The notes below the pieces were generated by a model. It saw nothing but the letters and a program-made list of their open reading frames with translations. It searched no databases and was not told where the DNA came from. Position numbers and translations under genes: made by a program. A DNA stretch of 32,422 nt from Syntrophaceae bacterium (GTDB taxonomy: Bacteria > Desulfobacterota > Syntrophia > Syntrophales > Smithellaceae): the NCBI GenBank assembly GCA_003139775.1, contig PLGI01000011.1, forward strand, positions 6,161 through 38,582. Reading direction: 5' to 3'. Positions 8,966 to 17,708 of the stretch are shown one piece after another. The number at the start of each line of letters is the position of its first letter. Within the stretch, counting starts at the first letter, position 1.

Positions 8966-9019
8966 TGGCTTTTGTGGAGAAATCACGGGGGTTAACCCCA
9001 ATGTAAACTTTTAAAACAT

Positions 9020-9167
9020 TTTGCAGCAAGCTGCGGGGTATAATTCGACTAACAAACTTCTATTCGCTTCACTCTTGAAGTTTGAATCTCATTACCCTCC
9101 GCTTCGCGGGATTGTTCAACTTACCAATTCCGCTGCGTTGCGCTTTAGGAATTGGAGTTTCAACAAT
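9020..9167 (+). repeat. Hairpin repeat family, copy R4 (two units)
   Basis: 32-nt hairpins 9053-9084 (CAAACTTC...GAAGTTTG) and 9124-9155 (CCAATTCC...GGAATTGG). Confidence 0.9.
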
Positions 9168-9172
9168 AAATT

Positions 9173-10768
9173 ATGATTAAAAAAAACAAATCTCTTTCTA
9201 TTGCCGTAATCGGGGCAGGAAATTGGGGGAAAAATTTAATTCGCAATTTTTTTGAATTAAACGCGCTGAAAGTTATCTGCGATAAAGATGAAGCGTCGCT
9301 AAAACAAATGCGGAAACTTTATCCGTCATGCGACTTTTATACTTCGCTTACAGATGCGCTTTTCCGTGAGGACATTTCCGGGGTTGTTATTGCCACACCG
9401 GCGGAAACTCATTTCACGCTGGCACGGAAGGTATTGCAATCCGGCAAGCACGTTTTTGTAGAAAAACCTCTCACTCTTTCGGGAAAAGACGCATCAGAGC
9501 TGATTGATTTGGCTAAAAAGAAAAAATTAATTTTAATGGTCGGCCATCTTTTGCAGTATCACCCTGCTTTTATTAAATTGAAACAACTGGCGCAGGAAGG
9601 CAAACTGGGCCGGATCAATTATATATATTCTCACCGCTTAAATCTGGGAAAGATCAGAAGGGAAGAAAATATTTTATGGTCTTTCGCCCCGCATGATATC
9701 TCTATGATTCTTGCTCTGGCCGGCGAAGAACCGGAAAGCGTCATTGCTACCGGTGGCAATTATCTGCATAAAAAAATCGCCGATGTCACGACAACTCATC
9801 TGGAATTTTCCTCCGGCCTGAAAGCTCATGTATTTGTTTCCTGGCTGCATCCGTTCAAAGATCAAAAACTGGTTGTTGTCGGTGATCAAAAAATGGCTGT
9901 GTTTGACGATACCCTGCCCTGGGAAGAAAAACTTCTTATCTATCCTCACCATGTGAATTGGGAAAATAACGTTCCCGTACCGGCTCGAGGAGTTCCGGAA
10001 CGCGTTTCTATTCCTTATGCCGAACCGCTGAAAGTCGAATGCGAACATTTTCTTGATTGCCTTGAAAAAAGAAAACCGGCGTTGACCAATGGTGAAGAAG
10101 GATTGCGTGTGCTCAAAGTTTTAAACGCTTCTGAACGTTCATTGAATGAAAATGGATTAAGAATCAATTTAAAAAGTGATTCCGGTTTAAGCCCGCAAGA
10201 TAAAAAAAACTACGATCTCCACTCCACATCACAAATTGATGAAGGTGTCAAAGTTGGAGCGGGAACAAAGATATGGCATTTTTCCCATATAATAGCCGGC
10301 TCTAAAATCGGTAAAAACTGTTCGATCGGCCAAAATGTTGTTATCGGCCCTGACGTTACTGTCGGCAATGGCTGCAAAATACAAAACAACGTGTCCGTTT
10401 ATAAAGGCGTGACCTTTGAAGATTATGTTTTTTGCGGTCCATCCGCTGTTTTTACGAATGTTATCAATCCCCGTTCTGAAATTATAAGAATGCCGGAAAT
10501 TAAACCGACACTGGTTAAAAAAGGAGCTTCGCTTGGAGCTAATTGCACAATTATCTGCGGGCACACCATAGGGCGTTACGCTTTTATCGCGGCGGGCGCT
10601 GTAGTTACCAAAGATATCCCTGATTATGCCCTGATGATCGGCAACCCGGCGCGACAAAAAGGCTGGATGTGCCAGTGCGGCAACAAACTCAATGAAAAAT
10701 ATAAATGTCCTCAATGCGGCAAAAAATATAAAATGAAAGCGAAACAGGGTTTGCAAAAATTAAAATGA
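9173..10768 (+). CDS. Fusion: Gfo/Idh/MocA oxidoreductase (WlbA/WbpB-like) + LbH N-acetyltransferase (WlbB/WbpD-like)
   Basis: N-terminus [16 protein letters not shown]...[17 protein letters not shown]-terminus hexapeptide repeats [38 protein letters not shown]...; terminal [16 protein letters not shown] zinc-ribbon-like motif. Confidence 0.9.
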   Translation: MIKKNKSLSIAVIGAGNWGKNLIRNFFELNALKVICDKDEASLKQMRKLYPSCDFYTSLTDALFREDISGVVIATPAETHFTLARKVLQSGKHVFVEKPLTLSGKDASELIDLAKKKKLILMVGHLLQYHPAFIKLKQLAQEGKLGRINYIYSHRLNLGKIRREENILWSFAPHDISMILALAGEEPESVIATGGNYLHKKIADVTTTHLEFSSGLKAHVFVSWLHPFKDQKLVVVGDQKMAVFDDTLPWEEKLLIYPHHVNWENNVPVPARGVPERVSIPYAEPLKVECEHFLDCLEKRKPALTNGEEGLRVLKVLNASERSLNENGLRINLKSDSGLSPQDKKNYDLHSTSQIDEGVKVGAGTKIWHFSHIIAGSKIGKNCSIGQNVVIGPDVTVGNGCKIQNNVSVYKGVTFEDYVFCGPSAVFTNVINPRSEIIRMPEIKPTLVKKGASLGANCTIICGHTIGRYAFIAAGAVVTKDIPDYALMIGNPARQKGWMCQCGNKLNEKYKCPQCGKKYKMKAKQGLQKLK

Positions 10769-10778
10769 ACTCTAAAAA

Positions 10779-10850
10779 GTATTGGTCACCGGCATCGACG
10801 ATTTTATCGGCAGCCAATACATGGTTTACCCGGCCTGCTCTTTGATCAAT
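10779..10850 (+). pseudogene. Possible decayed NAD-dependent epimerase/dehydratase N-terminus
   Basis: Frame reads VLVTGIDDFIGSQYMVYPACSLINPFGS then stop; resembles the Rossmann motif VLVTGxxGFIGS. Confidence 0.4.
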
Positions 10851-10965
10851 CCGTTCGGTTCATAGAATAATATTGCCAACTACCGGAAAAACGCCACACC
10901 TCAAACGCCCGATAAATAATGTATTAAAATAGTTCAACCCGCGTATTATCCAATATTAATATTTT

Positions 10966-11706
10966 CTATATATCTATTCTCAGTCCGTCATAAGCGGAAA
11001 AGGTTTCAGGAAATATCATTCGCGCGTGCTCCTGTGCCTTTTCCCTTTTTGTCATTGTTGTATATAATGCGGCATCAAAATGGGTAAGAGCAAGTTTTTT
11101 CGCTTTTGATTCAACCGCGAGTTTTGCGGCAAGCTGCGGATTCATGTGCGGCCAGAAATCGTATGTTTGTCCGCTGAGCAGAGCACATTCAGAGATAAGA
11201 AGATCGGCATTCATGGAAAGCTCTGCCGAGTTTTTGCAGTAACCGGTATCGGTGCAATAACTTATGACCTTACCGTAAATTTCAAACCGGTAGCCGAAAC
11301 ATTTTGACGCGTGAACAAGTTGAAGCGCCCGGAACTTAATAGGACTTCTATGCCAGCCTTCCTTAATGTCCGTTACTTTGCAGGGAAAGGGCAGTTTATG
11401 GACAGGAATAGAATATCTGGGAGCGAGAAATTCTTTGATTGTCGCTTTTGTCCCGGTTTGTCCTATTATCTCCAGCGATTTAAATTTGAATTTTGCCAGT
11501 GTGTGAAGCCCTTCAATATGGTCTATGTGGAAATGGCTGAGGAATAGATAAACCGGCAGATCTTTTTTTATATATTTATTCGCTTTGTGAATGCCATTTC
11601 CGGCATCAAGGATAATATAGGCCGTTTTTGTCTCTATCAGCGTGCAGATAGTATTGCCGCAATCCGTATCGTACCAGCCGTTAGTACCCAGAAACGTAAT
11701 CTTCAT
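10966..11706 (-). CDS. MBL-fold metallo-hydrolase (RNase Z-like family)
   Basis: LFLSHFHIDHIEGL (HxHxDH), CTDTG, LALTHFDAALY; start overlaps the rfbG stop (ATGA). Confidence 0.85.
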   Translation of the reverse strand: MKITFLGTNGWYDTDCGNTICTLIETKTAYIILDAGNGIHKANKYIKKDLPVYLFLSHFHIDHIEGLHTLAKFKFKSLEIIGQTGTKATIKEFLAPRYSIPVHKLPFPCKVTDIKEGWHRSPIKFRALQLVHASKCFGYRFEIYGKVISYCTDTGYCKNSAELSMNADLLISECALLSGQTYDFWPHMNPQLAAKLAVESKAKKLALTHFDAALYTTMTKREKAQEHARMIFPETFSAYDGLRIDI

Positions 11707-12764
11707 TTTGCCTTCATGTATTCTTTTATCTGACTAAGAGAAACTTTTTTCATATCGGCGCCGTTCTCATATTCTTTTGTCCATTCCACTACCTTATCAA
11801 GGGCGGTATCAAGCGGCCATTTTGGTTTCCAGCCAAGCAGTTTCCTAGCCTTATTTATATTCAAATATAGATACCTAGCTTCGTGCGGATGTACCCCGGC
11901 GTCTATTGAATAACTTGAACCTTCCCACTTTTCACATAGCACTTTTACGATATATCCAACCGGTTTGGCTTCTTTTCTTTCCGGGCCGAAGTTCCATGCC
12001 GAAGCGAATCTGGGGCCATATTTATATAGCTTTTTCGCAAGCAGAATGTATCCCGCGAGCGGCTCTAGCACATACTGCCATGGTCTTATGGCTTTCGGGT
12101 TTCGTATCTTTATTTCCTTTTTTGCAATGATAGCTCGGACAAAGTCGGGAACAAGTCTGTCGCCTCCCCAGTCGCCTCCGCCGATAACATTTCCGGCGCG
12201 CGCTGTTGCCACGGCGACATTATGAGACTTGTATTTCGCCGGATTAAAGTAAGAGTTTCTATACGCCTGTGTCACGATTTCTGAACAGGCCTTGGAACTG
12301 GAGTAGGGATCATAGCCACCCAGCGGTTCGTCTTCAGCGTAGCCTTTTTGTCTTTCTTCGTTCTCATAAACCTTGTCCGTGGTGACATTTATGAAAGAGC
12401 GGACGCAGTCGGTTGATCTCACCGCTTCCAGAATGTTCACGGTACCCATGACATTTGTTGAATAGGTTTCCAGCGGATACCTATAGGATTCTCTTACCAG
12501 CGGTTGTGCCGCCATATGTATCACTATTTCCGGTTTTGCTTTTTTGAGCGCCGCTTTCAACCTGCCCAAGTCGCGAATATCCGCGATTACGGAATTCATG
12601 CTCTTGCCGATATCGCATATCTCGAACATGCTGGGATTTGTCGGCGCTTCCAACGCGTAACCGGTCACATCGGCTCCCAGGTAATTGAGCCAGAGAGAAA
12701 GCCATGAGCCCTTGAATCCGGTGTGCCCGGTGATAAAGACTTTTCTGTTCCTCCAATATTTCAT
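11703..12764 (-). CDS. rfbG: CDP-glucose 4,6-dehydratase
   Basis: KYWRNRKVFITGHTGFKGSWLSLWLNYLGADVTGYAL, INVTTDKVYENEERQKGYAEDEPLGGYDPYSSSKACSE. Start set at 12764 (ATG overlapping the rfbF TGA) instead of ORF-track 12800. Confidence 0.95.
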   Translation of the reverse strand: MKYWRNRKVFITGHTGFKGSWLSLWLNYLGADVTGYALEAPTNPSMFEICDIGKSMNSVIADIRDLGRLKAALKKAKPEIVIHMAAQPLVRESYRYPLETYSTNVMGTVNILEAVRSTDCVRSFINVTTDKVYENEERQKGYAEDEPLGGYDPYSSSKACSEIVTQAYRNSYFNPAKYKSHNVAVATARAGNVIGGGDWGGDRLVPDFVRAIIAKKEIKIRNPKAIRPWQYVLEPLAGYILLAKKLYKYGPRFASAWNFGPERKEAKPVGYIVKVLCEKWEGSSYSIDAGVHPHEARYLYLNINKARKLLGWKPKWPLDTALDKVVEWTKEYENGADMKKVSLSQIKEYMKAK

Positions 12765-13558
12765 TTCCACACCTTCCAGGGAGCGTTGCCTTTTTCCCAA
12801 AGATCGTTAAGGTATTTAGCGTCCTTGACGGTGTCCATGCATTGCCAAAAACCTTCGTGTTTTAGAACCTTCAAACCTTTATCTCTTGTAAGTTCCCTCA
12901 TCGGCTCCTGTTCCAGAAAACAATCGCCGTGTTTTTTCAGATATTTGAAGAAAGATTTTTTAAAGATAAAAAAACCGCCGTTGATGAATCCATCCTTTAT
13001 CTGCTGTTTTTCGGAAAAATTTTCAACGGTATCTTTCTTTATATATAATTCGCCGAAACGGGAATCGGGATGCACTCCTGTTACTGTCCCTGTCTTTTTA
13101 TGCGCTTGGTGAAACTCATACAGCTTTTTTATATCTATATTGGAAACTCCGTCGCCGTAGGTGAGCATAAAATCATCTGAATCAATAAATTTTTCCACTT
13201 CCAATACGCGGCCTCCGGTCATTGTTTCCTGCCCCGTGTCGGCAAGAGTTACCGTAAAATTATCAAACGTGTTTTTTTTATGTATAAGCGTCGAACATTT
13301 TTTACCGAAAGTAATTGTCAGGTCGCTGTTAAAAGCTTCATAATTAAGAAAATATTCTTTTATCATTTCGCCCTTATATCCGAGGCAGATAATAAAATCA
13401 TTGAAGCCGTAATACATGTAAGACTTCATTATGTGCCAAAGGATGGGATGACTGCCCACAAGCACCATCGGCTTTGGCCGGTACTCGGTTTCTTCCCTCA
13501 TTCTCATTCCCATGCCGCCAGCTAATATGACCACCTTTGGTTTTTTTGTTTTCGCCAT
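12761..13558 (-). CDS. rfbF: Glucose-1-phosphate cytidylyltransferase
   Basis: KVVILAGGMGMRMREETEYRPKPMVLVGSHPILWHIMKSY, TYGDGVSNIDI, VTGVHPDSRFGEL; AGGAGG Shine-Dalgarno before ATG at 13558, so the ORF-track start 13636 is probably too early. Confidence 0.95.
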   Translation of the reverse strand: MAKTKKPKVVILAGGMGMRMREETEYRPKPMVLVGSHPILWHIMKSYMYYGFNDFIICLGYKGEMIKEYFLNYEAFNSDLTITFGKKCSTLIHKKNTFDNFTVTLADTGQETMTGGRVLEVEKFIDSDDFMLTYGDGVSNIDIKKLYEFHQAHKKTGTVTGVHPDSRFGELYIKKDTVENFSEKQQIKDGFINGGFFIFKKSFFKYLKKHGDCFLEQEPMRELTRDKGLKVLKHEGFWQCMDTVKDAKYLNDLWEKGNAPWKVWK

Positions 13559-13653
13559 AAGCGCCTCCTGTATTGACATTCTTACTTTCTCTGGGCTTTG
13601 CCTATCCGCAAATTGTACTGTTGTTTGATATGACATTGTTTATTTGTAACTTG

Positions 13654-13682
13654 ACTATAAGAATTTCGTTCTTGTATGTCAA
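13654..13682 (-). promoter_or_regulatory. Predicted sigma-70 promoter for rfbF-rfbG-MBL operon
   Basis: Minus strand TTGACA (13677-13682), 17-nt spacer, TATAGT (13654-13659), inside an inverted repeat 13650-13683. Confidence 0.65.
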
Positions 13683-13899
13683 GGCAATCTTGACCGCTAA
13701 ATACAGCGCAAGGCGCGGGTGGCTGCTCGCTAAAAATGCCGTTAAGAAAGTAATTGCAGTTTTATGAAAAGGATAATATAAAACATAAACATAGCAACAT
13801 ATTTAACGAAGCAATTTACAATATTTGCGAATAATGCAAAAAAATATGGCGATAAGAATTTAAATGCTTTTAACTTTGGCTTAAAGCGGATCAAATAGT

Positions 13900-15459
13900 A
13901 TGCAAATAAAACTTGGACATATCTATAATACTGACAAATTAAAATTGGTTCTGATAATTGATAAATTGAAAAATAACCGATTCAAGTTTGTTCCATTGAT
14001 CAAAAACTCTTCACAAGGTTTGCTGATTGAAGAATTGAAGGCATCTGCGATAATTAAAGAAGTTTCGGCGATAAATTCAGCGGAAATAAAAACGGAAGTT
14101 CTAAAGCTTGATTATGGCCGGCTGGATGCGATTTTACGGGAGCTGGTCAAGTACGATGCCGGAATTTATTTTCAAAACACAAAAGAAAAAGCCAAAAGCA
14201 GATATATTCCCGCCGCTGGTAAAATTATCGGGGAAAACGAATTGATGAACATGATCGATGCTTCGCTCGACATGTGGCTGACAACGGGAAGATTTAATGA
14301 TAAGTTTGAAAAGGAATTGGCGAAATTTCTGGGCGCGCGTCACGCTTTGACTGTGAATTCGGGATCTTCCGCGAATCTGCTTGCTTTATCCGCTTTAACT
14401 TCGCATAAATTAAAAAATAAAAGATTAAGGCCGGGAGACGAAGTAATAACCGTTGCCGCCGGTTTTCCCACAACAGTTAATCCGATAATTCAAAATGGTT
14501 TGATTCCGGTTTTTGTCGATGTTGATCTGAAGACATTCGGCGTTAAAACGGACCAGATTGAAGAATCAATCACAAAAAAAACAAAAGCGATTTTTGCCGC
14601 GCACACGCTAGGAAATCCTTTTGATATAGACAAGGTTCTTGACATCTGCAGGAGACACAACCTGTGGTTGATTGAAGATAACTGCGACGCGCTGGGCTCT
14701 GAATATAAAGGCAAATACACGGGAACCTTCGGGCACATTGGAACCATGAGTTTCTATCCTGCTCATCACATAACCATGGGCGAAGGCGGCGCTGTAGTCA
14801 CGGACGATATCGGACTATTCGACATTTTAGCTTCCATGCGCGACTGGGGAAGAGATTGCTATTGTCCTTCGGGCAAAGACAACACCTGCGGAGAAAGATT
14901 CGAACAGCAGCATGGCAAACTGCCTTTCGGATACGACCACAAATATGTTTATGCGCATACCGGATATAATTTTAAAATCACCGATTGGCAGGCGGCTATC
15001 GGATTATCACAATTAAAAAAGCTTCCTGATTTTATAAAAAAACGACAAAGTAATTTTGCGCTTTTAAAATCAGAGTTCAAAAAGTTTGCAGAATATTTTA
15101 TCCTGCCTGAAGCGGCGGAAAATTCCAGTCCCTCGTGGTTCGGATTCTGGCTGACATTAAAGGAAAACGTAAATTTTTCTAAAAAAGATTTGGTTGATTT
15201 TCTCGAACAAAGCGGAATAGGCACAAGAAATCTGTTCGCGGGAAATATACTTAGACAACCTGTTTTTGTTGATGACGACATTAAAATACGAATTCGAAAC
15301 TCCGGTATTTTAATTTCATCGGATTTGAAAGAAGAACATTACGCTCTGCTTCCAAATACGGACGCGATAATGGAAAGAAGTTTCTGGATTGGTTTGTGGC
15401 CCAGCATATCAGAGAATGAAATTAAATATATTTCCAGTAAAATAAATGAATTTATCTAA
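13900..15459 (+). CDS. rfbH: CDP-4-keto-6-deoxyglucose 3-dehydrase (RfbH, PLP/[2Fe-2S]) with extra N-terminal region
   Basis: GKIIGENELMNMIDASLDMWLTTGRFNDKFEKELAKFLGARHALTVNSGSSANLLALSAL; SFYPAHHITMGEGGAVV; MRDWGRDCYCPSGKDNTCGERF. About 70-80 aa N-terminal extension relative to enterobacterial RfbH as I recall it. Confidence 0.95.
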   Translation: MQIKLGHIYNTDKLKLVLIIDKLKNNRFKFVPLIKNSSQGLLIEELKASAIIKEVSAINSAEIKTEVLKLDYGRLDAILRELVKYDAGIYFQNTKEKAKSRYIPAAGKIIGENELMNMIDASLDMWLTTGRFNDKFEKELAKFLGARHALTVNSGSSANLLALSALTSHKLKNKRLRPGDEVITVAAGFPTTVNPIIQNGLIPVFVDVDLKTFGVKTDQIEESITKKTKAIFAAHTLGNPFDIDKVLDICRRHNLWLIEDNCDALGSEYKGKYTGTFGHIGTMSFYPAHHITMGEGGAVVTDDIGLFDILASMRDWGRDCYCPSGKDNTCGERFEQQHGKLPFGYDHKYVYAHTGYNFKITDWQAAIGLSQLKKLPDFIKKRQSNFALLKSEFKKFAEYFILPEAAENSSPSWFGFWLTLKENVNFSKKDLVDFLEQSGIGTRNLFAGNILRQPVFVDDDIKIRIRNSGILISSDLKEEHYALLPNTDAIMERSFWIGLWPSISENEIKYISSKINEFI

Positions 15460-16495
15460 AAAAACATCGGACATAAAAGACGATTTGGAGCATATTCTCC
15501 AATATGCCGGAGATGTCCTTGAAGAATTCAGGAACAAAAAAATATTTATTACCGGAGGCACTGGCTTTTTCGGAATATGGATTCTGGAGACGTTGGCCTG
15601 GGCGAATGCTAAACTGAATTTAAACATTGAGGCCGTCGCATTAACAAGAAACATAGCAAACTTTAAGAAGAAAGCGCTTCATATTGTGAACAGCAAATCG
15701 TTTTCTTTTATTGAAGATGATGTAAAGAACTTTAAATTCCCAAAACAGAAATTTAATTACATAATTCATGCTGCAACAGATTTTCATATGGAAAATAGTA
15801 AAAAAAGTTCTTTGATCATATTTGATACTATAGTTGAAGGAACGCGTCGAGTTTTGGATTTTTCCGTTCAATGCGGAGCCGATAAGATTTTATATATCAG
15901 TTCCGGGGCTGTTTACGGAAAACAACCAAGTGGCATATCACACATTTCTGAAGAATATACAGGGGCGCCGGATTTAACTTTGTCGGACTCTGCGTACGCC
16001 GAAGGAAAAAGAAGTGCTGAGATGTTATGTACATTGTATTCCAGCACATATGATTTGTCAATAAAGATTGCCAGATGTTTTGCTTTTGTCGGGCCACACT
16101 TGCAATTAGATGAAAATTTTGCGATAGGTAATTTTCTTTCCAGCTTATTAAAAAATCAGAAAATTGTTATACATGGCGACGGCACGCCTGTACGATCATA
16201 TATGTATGCTGCGGATTTAGTAATATGGCTTATTACTATTTTAATTAAAGGAAAGAATTGTTATCCGTATAATGTCGGCTCGGGAGAGGAAATTTCGATA
16301 GAAACCCTGGCAAAAACAATTGCCGGTTTTTCGAAGAAGCCTTTGGCCGTTAAAATAAAAATAAAAAAATCTAATTCTTATAAAATAGACAGATATGTTC
16401 CTTCAACACAAAGAGCTCGAAAGGAATTAGGTCTCAAACAGCATATTCGATTGAGTGACGGTATATTAAAAACGATAAAATTCCATTCAGGATAA
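15446..16495 (+). CDS. NAD-dependent epimerase/dehydratase (sugar-nucleotide reductase/epimerase)
   Basis: KIFITGGTGFFGIWILETLAWANAKL; SSGAVYG...YAEGKRSAEMLC (YxxxK). Overlaps rfbH by 14 nt. Confidence 0.88.
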   Translation: MNLSKKTSDIKDDLEHILQYAGDVLEEFRNKKIFITGGTGFFGIWILETLAWANAKLNLNIEAVALTRNIANFKKKALHIVNSKSFSFIEDDVKNFKFPKQKFNYIIHAATDFHMENSKKSSLIIFDTIVEGTRRVLDFSVQCGADKILYISSGAVYGKQPSGISHISEEYTGAPDLTLSDSAYAEGKRSAEMLCTLYSSTYDLSIKIARCFAFVGPHLQLDENFAIGNFLSSLLKNQKIVIHGDGTPVRSYMYAADLVIWLITILIKGKNCYPYNVGSGEEISIETLAKTIAGFSKKPLAVKIKIKKSNSYKIDRYVPSTQRARKELGLKQHIRLSDGILKTIKFHSG

Positions 16496-16503
16496 AAATA
16501 TTT

Positions 16504-17658
16504 TTGATGCAGAATAAAAATAATATAAAAAATTGCCGTGTTTGCGGCCATGATTTCTTCAGTAAGCCATTACTGCAATACGCCAATATGCCAAAAGCGG
16601 CGCAATTCTTTCCAGGAAAAGAATCGCTGAAAGATGAAAAAGGAATTAATCTAAAAATATATCAATGTTCCGGATGCGGACTTGTACAGTTGGACAGTAA
16701 ACCAGTCACTTATTATAAAGATGTAATCAGAGCTGTTTCCATTTCCCAAGAAATAAAAGAATTTAGAGCGAAGCAATTTAAAAAATTTGTAAATAAATAC
16801 TCCCTTAAAACGAGGAAAATCCTGGAAATAGGCTGCGGGCGCGGAGAGCATTTATTCATAATGCAAAAATTTGTTAAAAATACATACGGGATAGAACATG
16901 CGGAGGCATCCGTAAAATATTGCGTCAAACAAGGATTAAATGTTTCTAAAGAATTTCTGGCAAAGTCTTCACAAAAACTGTTAAATGCGCCGTTTGACAG
17001 TTTTTTTATAATGAATTTTCTGGAGCATCTTCCTTCACCGAACGCGACATTGACAGGCATGTATAATAATTTATCCGACGAAGGCATTGGTCTTGTTGAG
17101 GTTCCTAATTTTGACATGATATTGAGAAATAATTTGTTTTCGGAATTTATACCTGACCATCTGCTTTATTTTACACAAAACACATTAACAAAACTTTTAT
17201 CATTAAACGGTTTTGATGTAGTTGAATGTAATGAGGAAAGATATGACTACATAATTTCAGCTGTGGTCAGAAAAACAAAAAAACTTGATTTGTCCCGTTT
17301 CTATGCACATCAGGAAAAATTAAAAAAAGACTTGAATTCATATATAAACAGGTTTGAAAATAAAAAAGTGGCTATATGGGGCGCTGGTCATCAGGCTTTG
17401 GCGGTTATCGCAATGACCAACATCGCGAAAAAAATAAAATATGTTGTTGACTCCGCCCCATTCAAGCAAAATAAATATACGCCGGCAACTCATATTCCTA
17501 TTGTTGCTCCGGAAATGCTTCTTACTGATAAAGTTGACGCCCTAATTGTGATGGCGGCTGGTTATTCTGATGAAGTCGCCGGGATTATAAAACGAAAATA
17601 TGATAATATCCAAATCGCTGTGCTGAGAGATTTTGGATTGGAAATTATCCATAAATAG
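16504..17658 (+). CDS. Class I SAM methyltransferase with N-terminal Zn-binding and C-terminal Rossmann domains (sugar C-methyltransferase-like)
   Basis: NCRVCGHDFFSKPLLQYANMPKAAQFFPG...YQCSGCGLVQ; ILEIGCGRGEHLF; C-terminal KVAIWGAGHQALAVIAMTN. Confidence 0.85.
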   Translation: MMQNKNNIKNCRVCGHDFFSKPLLQYANMPKAAQFFPGKESLKDEKGINLKIYQCSGCGLVQLDSKPVTYYKDVIRAVSISQEIKEFRAKQFKKFVNKYSLKTRKILEIGCGRGEHLFIMQKFVKNTYGIEHAEASVKYCVKQGLNVSKEFLAKSSQKLLNAPFDSFFIMNFLEHLPSPNATLTGMYNNLSDEGIGLVEVPNFDMILRNNLFSEFIPDHLLYFTQNTLTKLLSLNGFDVVECNEERYDYIISAVVRKTKKLDLSRFYAHQEKLKKDLNSYINRFENKKVAIWGAGHQALAVIAMTNIAKKIKYVVDSAPFKQNKYTPATHIPIVAPEMLLTDKVDALIVMAAGYSDEVAGIIKRKYDNIQIAVLRDFGLEIIHK

Positions 17659-17708
17659 TTTTTTATAAAAATAAAATATATGGCGGTATTGAAAGGGAGA
17701 TTAAGTAT

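Noticed and set aside
10229-10756. 175-aa minus-strand ORF
   Set aside because: Antisense to the acyltransferase domain of the fusion gene; Phe/Arg-rich shadow composition.
13559-13636. Upstream in-frame extension of rfbF (MSYQTTVQFADRQSPEKVRMSIQEAL)
   Set aside because: A strong AGGAGG precedes ATG at 13558 and the conserved KVVILAGG motif begins 7 residues later; the upstream part is probably 5' UTR.
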